Shown here: positions 55,477-64,000 of the stretch, one piece after another
How the letters are laid out: every line of letters starts with the position of its first letter
How positions within the stretch are numbered: the stretch's first letter is position 1
Assembly: GCA_031216915.1 (NCBI GenBank)
Contig: CM062291.1
Coordinates: 35,034,484-35,098,483 of the forward strand
DNA: 64,000 bases
Source of the DNA: Pictodentalium vernedei
Taxonomy: Eukaryota; Mollusca; Scaphopoda; Dentaliida; Dentaliidae
Direction: 5' to 3'
Notes under the pieces: generated by a model
What the model was told of the DNA's origin: nothing
Database searches by the model: none
What the model saw: the letters and a program-made list of their open reading frames with translations, nothing else
Position numbers and translations under genes: made by a program

Positions 55477-58400
55477 TAGCTCACCTGACTGAAAGTCAGG
55501 GTGAGCTTTTCTGATCACTTTTCGTCCGTCGTCCGGCGTCCGGCGTCCGTCGTCCGGCGTGAAGGTGGTGTTTGGGTCTTTTTCTTCCAAACCACTGGCC
55601 GCATGTTAATGAAATTTCATGTGAGTAGGGGTTATATAGCGGCATTTTGATTTTTGGGCAAATTAGGTTTCGGCTCATATTGAGCAGAGGGGTGGGGCAA
55701 AAATGCTCCGATTCTTAAAAAATCTTCTTCTCAAGAACCAGCAATAGCAGAGACTTGATATTTGGTATGCAGCTTCCTTTTGAGGTGTAGACTCAAGTTT
55801 GTTCAAGAGAAGTTTGTAGGTCTATACTTGGCGATGTTATGGGAGGAGCAAAAATTTTGGCCCCACCCCAAATTTCTATTTTTTAAACCGAGAGGCCAAT
55901 TTGAACCAAATTTTATGTGAGGGCTTATTGGGTCATAAGTACCTAATTTATGCAGAAATTTTTTTTCCTGTAGCCCCGTGGGAACCACAGGAGCTAAAAA
56001 TAGAAAAAAATTAAAACGCCTATATCTCAAAAACTGCACGGCAGTGAGAATTTTTATTTGGTGTGAAGCTTTCTTGGGACCAACAGAAAGGATTGGTAAA
56101 AAAAAATTGCTATCGGTTTTATCATAGGGTACTTTTTCGGGACTCTGAAAAAGTGCTGAGTCAGTATTTTTTAACACAGTAGGCAATGGGAAAAAAATAA
56201 AGAATTGTTTTCTTCCAAACCACTGCTCTAAAAGCTTTCATATTTTACATATAACATCTTTGGAACATTGATTCACATATTTGTAGAAATCAAATTCCTC
56301 GGTCCATATTTGGGTTCCCTATGGGAACCCAAATGTTCAAATTAGTGCAATATGAGGGATATATTTTAAAAATCTTCTTCTTCGGATCCACAAATCAGAA
56401 TCTTTTGATATTTGCTATGCATCATCCTTAGGGGGGTGAGATTGATGTTTGTTCAAGCCAAGTCCCTGAGTTCATATTTGGACTCCCTTTGGGAACCCAA
56501 ATTGTAACTTAGTGCAATACGAGGTATATTCTTTTAAAATCTTCTTCTTCGCATCCACCGGTCAGAATCTTTTGATATTTGGTATACAGTATGCTTAGGG
56601 AGGTGAGATTCAAGTTTGTTCAAGTCAAGTCCTTCGGCTCATATTTGGTCTCCCTGTGGGAGCCCAAATTATAACTTAGTTCAATATGAGGAATATTCTT
56701 TAAAAAAAATTTTTTTTTCAGATCCACCAGTCAAAATGTTCTGATATTTGATGTACAGCATTCTTAGGGGCTGAGAGTGAAGTTTGGTAAAGCCAAGTAC
56801 CTGGGTTCATATTTGGGCTCACTGTGGGAGCCCAAATTATACCAAAATTTTTATTTTCCAAACCAAAAAGTCGATTTGAACCAAATTTGATATGAGGGCT
56901 TATTGGGTCATAAGTACCTAATTTATGCCGAAAATTGTTTTCCTGTCCCCCACGGGAACTGCAGGAGCTAAAAAATTTTTTTCTTTTTAAATGCCCATAT
57001 CTCCAGAACTACATGGCACTGAGAATTTTTATATGGTGTGAAGCTTCCTTAGGACCGGAAGAAAAAAATGGTAAAAATTTTATCATAAGGTTCTTTTCTA
57101 GGACTAAAAGTGCCGAGTCATCATTTTTTAACAGTGTAGCTAATGGGAATAACGTTGAAGAATCTTCTTCTCCCAAAACACTGCTTCAGAAGCTTTTATT
57201 TTTGGGCTCCCTATGGGAGCCCATGTATAACTTAGTTCAGTATGAGAAATATTCTTAAAAAATCTTTTTTTTCTGTTACTCCTGTCAGAATCTTTTGATA
57301 TTTGATTTTTGATTTTCTTAGAAGTGGCAAATTGAAGTTTGTTCAAGTTCTGCTTTATTGATAAAATTGGGCCCAGTAGTAACCAATTCCTGCATTGAAA
57401 GCCCTGTAAAGTGGGCAGTGATAGGCATAAACGATTGACCAAACTTGATATTATAATTACGCCTCTGTAAGATGTAGCCTTAGATGCTGAAAGTGACCTT
57501 AAATTCCAATAAATAAATAGATAAATTATTGAGTACCCAATATGGGTATCTAACATATGAACACTTTGGGTTACTAAGTAGGGTAAACAATTTTATGTTG
57601 AAAAACTGATAACAAGGCAGAATCCCTTGTTTAAATTATACATGACTACTTTGCGGTAATGACAATCTAAAAGTACAGTATCTTGAAAAGACTTTGTGTT
57701 GTTTTTTATTAGTTCAATTTTTAGCTTTTCTTGACAAAGTCAAGCTATGCTATTGTCATGGGGCATGCGGAAGTCTGTGAGTCTGTCTGTCCACAATTTG
57801 TTCGGCACAGGCTATAGGCCATAGTTCTTATCTATCATCACCAAATTTGAGATGCATGTTCGCGTTGGTGTCTAGATGAGATCGTCATATTTTGGTTATG
57901 ACTGGCTGCTTACATTGGCTGCTGCAGCAGCCATCGTGAATTTTGTATGGCGCAGCCTACAGGCCGTAGTTCTCATCTGATCATCACGAAATTTCATCTG
58001 CATATTCGGGTTGATGTCCAGATGAGAACGTCCTATTTTGGTCTCAGTTGGCTGCACACAGTGGCTGCTGCAGCAGCCGCAGTGTGGGTTGATTTTAAAA
58101 ATTGTTATCTTACGCAAATTTCTTGAAATTTGGCAGGTTGTCTTAGATTGATGAGTAGATGAGACCTTCCTATTTTGATCGTGGCTGCCCCCAGGGTGGG
58201 TGAATTGAGGGGTGAAGTTGTTTTATCTTATTTTTGTTATACCACATTTGGATGAAAAAGACAATAATACGCTGAAAGAAATTGTCTTTGTGTGGTGAAT
58301 GTAATATGATATTTCAGGCATGTAGGACACTGTTATGACTGCGAGTGTTTAGATCAGCAAGTACATTTTAAATGTGTATATATTTTGCCCACTTGATGAA

Positions 58401-58626
58401 ATTTGATATGCAAGTTGTTTTTTTTTTTGTTTCAACCATGACTACTTTTCCTAAAGTTTGACTTCAAATCCGCCAATGGTAGCATGGCTGCTTCAGCCAT
58501 GATTTTTTTTCTCCCAATTTCAACGAAATTTCATATGCAGGTTTAGTTTTATCAGTACTTGCTATTTTGGTGATATGACTCGGCCAGTATCAGGTGAGCG
58601 CCCTCAGGCCCCGTGGGGCCTCTTGT
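55477..58626 (+). mobile_element. Nested Helentron-like repeat, AGCTCACCTGA family
   Basis: AGCTCACCTGACTGAAAGTC to GCCCCGTGGGGCCTCTTG. The host flanks TGAACTTTGATTTT and TTCAGTACTACTTACACAC join to the uninterrupted sequence seen near 35110-35130. Its 3' third (from about 57720) includes a fragment with TTTTCTTGACAAAGTCAAGC, resembling the other family, so further nesting is likely. Confidence 0.7.
57345..57525 (+). mobile_element. SINE/LINE-tail fragment
   Basis: GGCATAAACGATTGACCAAA and GACCTTAAATTCCAATAAAT match the 42300-42520 repeat. Confidence 0.5.
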
Positions 58627-59795
58627 TTCAGTACTACTTACACACAGTAAGTACACATGTCAGTATGGCTTGGGCTAGAAGCTGTATTTATCAACCGATC
58701 TTCAAGAAACTTCTTGGGTACCTCTGTTATCACCTTGGGATGGGAACGAGTGTTTCTGAGTGCGGTCCAAAATTCAAGATGGCTGCCAATGGCCATTTTG
58801 TACCAAAATTAGGTCTAATCAGTTTTTTGTACACAACTTCTATACGGCTTAGGCTAGAGGCCGTATTTATGAACCGATCTTTACGAAACTTCTTGGGTAC
58901 CTTTATTATCACCGTGGGATGAGAACGAGTGTTTTGGGGTGTGGTCCGAAATTCAAGATGGCCACCAGCAGCCATTTTGTACCAAAATTAGTGCAATCAG
59001 AACTTCTGTATGAAAGTTCTGATTTGAATAAATTTTTGTATGAATGTTTAGTAAAATGGAATACATCACATACAGTACAGGTTTATATCTTGTGCAGAAA
59101 TTATGCAAATTAGATGAATTTTGATTTATTTAGTGCTACTTATACACTGTAAGTGCACATGTCAATACGGCTCGGGCTAGAGCCTGTGTATTTATCAACC
59201 GATCTTCACGAAACTTCTTGGGTACCTTTGTTGTCACCTTGGGACAAGAACGAGGGTTTCTGAGTGCGGTCCAAAATTCAAGATGGCTGCCAGTGGCCAT
59301 TTTGTACCGAAATTAGGCCCAATCAGTTTTTTGTCACAACTTCTATACAGCTCGTATTTGTGAACTGATCTTCACGAAACTTCTTGGGTACCTTTGTTTT
59401 CACCTTGGGACAGGAATGAGTGTGTTTTGGGGTGCCTTTGTTATCACTGTGCTATGAGAACAAATATTTTTGGGTTCAGTCAGACCCACTCTGGGACTCA
59501 AAGATTTTTTTCTAGTTTAGCATCTGACTGTCACCCACCTTTACAATACTTTACCTATACATTTATTACAGGCTACGGCCAGTATTTATGTACAGACCGT
59601 TACAATACTTTATATGTACCTTTGTTATCAGGTCATTACCTAGATGTTAATTTTGTTTGTCATTGCTGTGTCACATACCATACATGTACATGTCTTGACA
59701 AGTTGAGCTACAGTGTCATTGACACTTTCATTTTATGATGTGGAGATGGATTAGGTGTAGATAGAGTTTCCTGCTGTGGAAATCCATGTGCAATA

Positions 59796-60440
59796 TAGTG
59801 GAGCTCACTTAATTGGATATATCTTAACTGAATAACCCTGTTAATTGAATATAATTTACCAACACAAAACCATTTTCCATACCTCCAGTACAAATTTGAC
59901 CTGTTAATTGAATATAGGTTATAGAGTAAATTCCTGTTAATTGAGTGAAAATAAATAAAAATAAAAATTGTTAACCCTTTATCCAACATAACGGCCAAAA
60001 CCGGCCAGCGCTATTCTAAAAAATCGCCAATTAATTTTCATTATTTTTTTCATTTTTTGTCTCAAAAACATAGGTTATGAACCATCATTGGGGCGAGCTT
60101 GTTGAGCTCGTTCCAATGAGGGGTCATAACCTATGTTTTTGAGACAAAAAATGAAAAAAATTAGTTATTGAAGAATTTTTTTTGCAAGTGTCGTCTGCTT
60201 TTCATCTTAGGTAAAGGGTTAAAAGACCTAGTTTGCCTCGGTGCATCCAGTACAAGCATTTAATCTATTATATCTTGTTTGACAGAGCTCGTGGAGCTCT
60301 ATCAAACAACATTTAATAAATAAATGCTAAGTTTATCTCTAGAATACAGGAAAGTGACACAATTCCTGTTAATATAATACTCCTGTTAATTGAATATTTT
60401 TCAGTGGCAAAGTGGCTATTCAATTAACAGGGTTCCACTG
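59796..60440 (+). mobile_element. Tc1/mariner-like MITE interrupted by a TTAA MITE
   Basis: TAGTGGAGCTCACTTAATTG (first base mutated) to CAATTAACAGGGTTCCACTG with TA next to both ends. The middle is displaced by 59971-60222. Confidence 0.85.
59971..60222 (+). mobile_element. TTAA MITE type 1, nested
   Basis: TTAACCCTTTATCCAACATA to GGTAAAGGGTTAA. Palindromic core with GGGGTCATAACCTATG. Confidence 0.88.
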
Positions 60441-60559
60441 TATTTAGGTAATGTTCCAGATTGCCAAGTTACTGTTAGTTTGACAGTAGAGGGAATCTAT
60501 ATATATATATATGTGTGTGTATAGTATAGTATAGTAGAATCTGTATGTAATACATGTAC

Positions 60560-60791
60560 TTAACGCTTTGAAACCGAGCGGCCGCTCTTCTGACCCAGAA
60601 ACATGATTTCATTAAGTAGGATCACTGCTGAATGAATGTGTGGGGTAGACCAATCAATATTCTCAACGTGCAGCCCCATGGCTGCACGTTGAGAATATTA
60701 ATTGGTCTACTCCCAAATAATGAATATGGACTCTTCCAATTGCTGCCATTTAAACTGACTTGGAAGATACCACTGGGATTCAAAGGGTTGA
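60560..60791. mobile_element. TTAA-type MITE, fourth family (TTAACGCTTTGAA)
   Basis: TTAACGCTTTGAAACC and GGGATTCAAAGGGTTGA form imperfect inverted ends. An inner palindrome (60645-60710) reads AGACCAATCAATATTCTCAA and CGTGCAGCC, mirrored around ATGG. Confidence 0.6.
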
Positions 60792-60967
60792 TCTATTCCA
60801 TAATATGAATTTGAGATTTGTAAAAAAAAACTTTTCTTAATAGTTAACTTATTTTTCTGTTATTGTCTCAAAATTTCAAAAACAAAGCTTATGACTTTTT
60901 TTGGACGAAGCTGGATGGGCTTGTTTGAATGAAGGGATATAAGCTGCATTTTATAAGGCAAAAATTG

Positions 60968-61100
60968 GGAGCGCGGTGGCTCAGTAGGTAGAGGTGCAGG
61001 CTGCAAACCCAGAGGTCCTCGATTCGAATCCCACCTGCGGCAACCGCGTTGTGTCCTTGGGCAAGACACTTCATCTCCATTGCCTGCGTGGGGGCACAAT
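60968..61100 (+). mobile_element. tRNA-headed SINE, 3' truncated
   Basis: GCGCGGTGGCTCAGTAGGTA (A box) and CGATTCGAATCCC (B box near 61021), then CCGCGTTGTGTCCTTGGGCA. The body ends where a hAT-like MITE fragment (from about 61100) begins. Confidence 0.82.
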
Positions 61101-61282
61101 GACGCAGGGTAGCATCATTAAATTTACCCTCTGTGAACGTCAATCTGAATCAGGGTCTCAAGCCTAAACAGAAGGAGGTACCCAGAGGATAAATTGCCCC
61201 ACTGTATGGGATAGCATCAGCAAATTCACCCTCTGGGGACCTCATTCTGCAAATGACAGATTGCTTATTTTCAGGTTTGTTA
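61101..61282. mobile_element. hAT-like palindromic MITE, 3' fragment
   Basis: CAGGGTAGCATCATTAAATT to CTTATTTTCAGGTTTG, matching the right part of 19524-19776. Its left end is missing. Confidence 0.7.
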
Positions 61283-61299
61283 CTGACTCACGTAATTGA

Positions 61300-61762
61300 T
61301 AGTACTGAAATGGTTAACCGGATAATCAGTTTGAAACCAGTTAGCTATCTAACCGATTAGAAAAACCGGTTATCCGAAATATCAATAGTGATCGTCATTC
61401 CACGTTTATAACATAGTAAATCTGCCACTTCTCCTTTGTGGTAGATTACACATCAAGGCTGCGTTGTGTATATTGAGAAATAATTGACGCTGACGTTCAA
61501 GACTTCGTTACTGATCGGCAGTTTCCGTGAGTACTTAGTTATCACAGAAACTATTCTGTAGTGTGTATACAAAAGAACGTTGTCGAGTACTTGACAACGT
61601 TCGTTTGTATACACACTACGGAATAGTTTGAGAATACTGCTTTCCAATTCTTACAGTTTTGATCCCATATTCGGTGAAATAATGGCCATGGATAACCGGA
61701 TATTATCCGGTTATAGCTCTCGGTTAGTCGGTTACGAATATGAGCCAACCGTTTCAGCCCTA
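61300..61762. mobile_element. hAT-like MITE with perfect 8-bp duplication GTAATTGA
   Basis: TAGTACTGAAATGGTTAACC and TTTCAGCCCTA ends; GTAATTGA at 61292-61299 and 61763-61770. Inner foldback of ~35-bp arms (61553-61625) with GAACGTTGTCGAGTACTTG at its tip. Confidence 0.87.
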
Positions 61763-61951
61763 GTAATTGATAAACACTCGAGGAAGTAAACTCGATTTCT
61801 GTGATCTCTGTTGCACTCTGTACTCCATTTTAGTTAGGAAGAGTCTGGCACATTTACAAGTGAGCTCCAGTTGACAGATAATTCAAAATGTTGAAAAAAT
61901 TTTCCCAGATTTAATCTATGACTTTGATAATATTATGAATGGGATTGCGAA

Positions 61952-62204
61952 CAGGCCTGAAAATAAGCAGTCTGACATTTGCAGAATGAGGTCCCCAGAT
62001 GGTGAATTTGATGATGCTATCCCATACAGTGGGCCAATTTATCCTACGGGTACCTCTTTCTGTTTAGTTTTGAGACCCTGATTCAGATTGAGGTTCACAG
62101 AGAGTAAATTTAGTGATGCTACCCTGCTATGCAGGGTAGCATCACTAAATTAACCCTCTGGGGACCTCAATTTGCAGATGACAGTCTGCTTATTTTCTGG
62201 CTTG
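61952..62204. mobile_element. hAT-like palindromic MITE with perfect 8-bp duplication ATTGCGAA
   Basis: CAGGCCTGAAAATAAGCAG to CTTATTTTCTGGCTTG; ATTGCGAA at 61944-61951 and 62205-62212. Ends about 135 bp before the last coding exon. Confidence 0.9.
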
Positions 62205-62339
62205 ATTGCGAACTAGCTCTAAGTATTTCTTTGCAAGTATTTCCCTCGTTGGGATTAGGTGGCAGGATTGACCGTTCCATGGCATTGCACTTGTTATTTT
62301 GATGTTTTGTTATTCTCAATGACAATTATTCTTTTTCAG

Positions 62340-62418
62340 GGAATATTTGGGTAAACAAATTGAAGTAACGGAGCCAAGCAAGAAAGAAGGACCAAGTGTT
62401 GCAGCAGCCAAAGCATAG
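62340..62418 (+). CDS. ATP6V1H: V-ATPase subunit H, terminal coding exon
   Basis: The acceptor TTCTTTTTCAG precedes G completing the split Trp codon. The exon encodes EYLGKQIEVTEPSKKEGPS then VAAAKA and the stop TAG at 62416-62418. The EYLGKQ motif matches the family C-terminus; the short Lys/Ala tail is variable in other animals. The six exons concatenate in frame without internal stops, so this copy of the gene appears intact over its last ~228 residues. Human subunit H is about 483 residues, so roughly the N-terminal half lies left of the window. Confidence 0.95.
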
Positions 62419-62577
62419 TGATTCATACTGTGTATTATCATTAGTGAATGACTCATATTGATGTATCTTTTAGTCATGGAATGTGTCAGTAATATGAATG
62501 AGTATTTTCATTGGCAAAAGCCACGTTCGTGGTTTCTGAAGAAAAGTTTCAGATGCCCAGCTGTTGTCTCTTAAATC

Positions 62578-62790
62578 TCTACCTTGTGTAATAGCAATAT
62601 CTGGCAATTGCTATCCATAAAAATCAATCACATTTTATTATTTTTAAAATTTTTGCCCTCAGAATATAGCTTATGTCCCCTCAATGGAACAAGCTCGTTG
62701 AGCTTGTTCCATTTAGGGTTCATAAGCCATATTTTGGAGGCTAAAAATGAAAATTTGTTGTGAGGCTTATAAAAAAAATATCTTGTTTCT
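62578..62790 (+). mobile_element. Diverged TTAA-type MITE in the presumed 3' UTR
   Basis: AATATAGCTTATGTCCCCTC and its inverse AGGGTTCATAAGCCATATTT around GAACAAGCTCGTTGAGCTTG. The TTAA ends are not clear. Confidence 0.6.
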
Positions 62791-62851
62791 GTGGCAATTA
62801 TTCCTCAATTGTATGATATGGGCAGGAGGCTTTTCTTTCTTTCTTTTTTTT

Positions 62852-62888
62852 TGGGGGGGGGGGGGGGGGGGGAAGTGGGGGGGGGGTG
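62852..62888. repeat. Poly-G tract
   Basis: Runs of G interrupted by AAGT and T, about 37 bp. Possible assembly-prone site. Confidence 0.9.
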
Positions 62889-62959
62889 GTAGTAATTCAT
62901 AAAATAATCCTGAAATGAATTAAAAAAAATTTACTCCTTATTGTATTATGTGAAAAAAC

Positions 62960-63238
62960 TAATATTTTCAGCAGTAAATATTTCCCATAATGCAGTTGCA
63001 AATTTAACCAACTGTATCCTGTTTGGCAGAGCTCAGTGAGATATACTTGGTTAAATGTTTTGTCCTATAAGTGCAACTTAGTTTTCTCAAAGAGATTTTC
63101 AGGTATAAAAAAGTGATGAGACGGATTTTCATTGATGAGGAAGGTGTCTTAAAAACAAGAATTTTGTTTTATAATCTTATTCAAGAAAAAGACAAATATC
63201 CCAGTGTTATCATCTAGTCATGTCAGGTGAAGGGTTAA
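62960..63238. mobile_element. TTAA MITE type 3, decayed
   Basis: TTTTCAGCAGTAAATATTTC and TTTGGCAGAGCTCAGTGAG match the interior of 21733-22270; GGTGAAGGGTTAA closes the right side. Confidence 0.5.
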
Positions 63239-63585
63239 TACTATGTTCATTTTCATTGTATTAAAAAAATTAGGAAAGTTAAACTAGAGTGTGCATTCAT
63301 ATTCGTAAATTAAAGGTTTATGTCACACTTTGTTCCACTACGCATTATAAAAAGTACTTTTTCATTTTTGTGCATTGCCAAAAGAAGAAATATTGGTCTT
63401 GAGTCAAGTTCCAAAATTGATGTTTTTACTTCAGGTATAGAAATAAATCCCGACCGATTTTATTCTTTTGCTATTAACTGGTTGACTGCTATAAGCCACT
63501 ATCATGGCTCTATTGAAAAGTGCTGGAAGCCACTTTAGTGACGTAACATTATTTGCATAGGCTTGTTGCTTTCTTTGCAGTAGAA

Positions 63586-63591
63586 AATAAA
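63586..63591 (+). terminator. Candidate polyadenylation signal AATAAA of the subunit H transcript
   Basis: AATAAA lies about 1.17 kb after the stop and is followed by T-rich sequence; a second AATAAA is at 63678-63683. Either would give a 3' UTR containing MITE-like sequences. An ATTAAA near 63307 is an alternative. Only transcript ends can decide. Confidence 0.4.
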
Positions 63592-63722
63592 TTTTTATAT
63601 AAAATTGTTTTATTACAGTTTATTTGAGAGTGCCAGCAGGCAGTCTCCAATATATTGTCACAAAACAATTGTTCATGAATAAAATCTTGATAAACTAAGG
63701 CTTCTCTTGATGGTTGCATTTA

Positions 63723-63852
63723 GGGCTGTCACGATTATTCGATTTATTGACTAACCGTCGACTGTTGCAGTAGTCAACATTTTTTTTATTTTTAGATGAT
63801 CGTCATACAGTGGTACAAGTCGGATTAAAATTGTGCTGTATGATGAGATAAA
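63723..63852 (+). mobile_element. hAT-like MITE (TAGGGCTGTC family), left part
   Basis: TAGGGCTGTCACGATTATTC and TTTTTAGATGATCGTC match 44253 on. It is broken by the following TTAA MITE; its right end lies beyond the window. Confidence 0.75.
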
Positions 63853-64000
63853 TTAACCCTTTACCCAACGTAACGGCCAAAACCGGCCAGCGTTATTCTC
63901 AAAAATCTCCAATCAATTTTCATTATTTTTTCATTTTTTGTCTCAAAAACATAGGTTATGACCCCTCGTTTGGAACGAGCTCGTCGAGCTCGTTCCAACG
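63853..64000 (+). mobile_element. TTAA MITE type 1, cut by the window end
   Basis: TTAACCCTTTACCCAACGTA and GGCCAAAACCGGCCAGCG, then the palindrome arm up to GAGCTCGTCGAGCTCG. Confidence 0.85.

Larger units (their letters stand above)
54197..59732 (+). mobile_element. Helentron-like repeat, AGCTCAACTTTGGC family, with a nested copy of the other family
   Basis: 5' hairpin AGCTCAACTTTGGCAAAGCC then AAATTTGAGCT; 3' end GTTGAGCTACAGTGTCATTG then ACACTTTCATTT. The units are homologous to 34685-36232. An AGCTCACCTGA-family element occupies 55477-58626. Confidence 0.72.

Noticed and set aside
60968-61040. Possible tRNA gene
   Set aside because: A and B boxes are present but the SINE body follows, with no acceptor-stem closure; the same applies at 21237.

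Overview
The window is animal nuclear DNA, AT-rich, intron-dominated and full of nested transposons. The repeat types (T-rich-targeted repeats starting TTTTAGCTCA, 5S- and tRNA-headed SINEs sharing one body, abundant TTAA-flanked and hAT-like MITEs, DIRS retrotransposons) look like a mollusc, most likely a bivalve. That placement is inference from repeat style, not a proven species call.

The only host gene I can support is the 3' half of the vacuolar H+-ATPase subunit H gene (ATP6V1H / VMA13 family) on the + strand. Six coding exons lie at 5804-5888, 12991-13169, 22435-22560, 27738-27839, 45676-45789 and 62340-62418 (stop TAG). All have GT/AG borders and compatible phases: 685 coding bases give one completed split codon, 227 further residues and a stop. 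Upstream exons must lie left of the window. The five complete introns are about 7.1, 9.3, 5.2, 17.8 and 16.6 kb, and nearly all recognisable sequence in them is mobile or repetitive.

Layout: 1-3047, the 3' part of a DIRS element (copy A) inside a TTAA MITE. 3229-5566, hAT-like and Tc1/mariner-like MITEs. 5804-6140, first exon, a CT tract and a partial duplicate of that exon. 6150-10283, SINE-derived minisatellite, nested MITEs and perfect palindromes. 10549-12262, a Helentron-like repeat with a 170-bp internal array. 12991-14075, second exon and tandem duplicates of its 3' edge. 14203-18770, Helentron-like repeat and a large 45-bp minisatellite. 19055-22927, MITEs, a SINE and the third exon. 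22927-27152, foldbacks and Helentron-like repeats. 27266-27839, 5S-headed SINE and the fourth exon. 28437-34684, DIRS copy B, which keeps reverse transcriptase remains. 34685-45068, further repeats including a three-level nest. 45676-45789, fifth exon. 46841-54089, DIRS copy C, structurally almost complete but with an internal deletion over RT, inside a TTAA MITE. 54197-61762, large nested Helentron-like repeat and MITEs. 62340-62418, last exon. The window ends inside another TTAA MITE.

The most informative material is the DIRS family. Copy C shows inverted terminal repeats, an AT-rich extension only on the right end, and an internal complementary region equal to the two outer ends joined. 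The coding remains include a Ser/Pro-rich gag region that is tandemly duplicated with repeated TATA-like boxes and hairpins, then RT, RNase H and tyrosine recombinase. Copies A and C interrupt the same MITE family at the same place. All reading was by eye; no alignment, database search or folding program was run.
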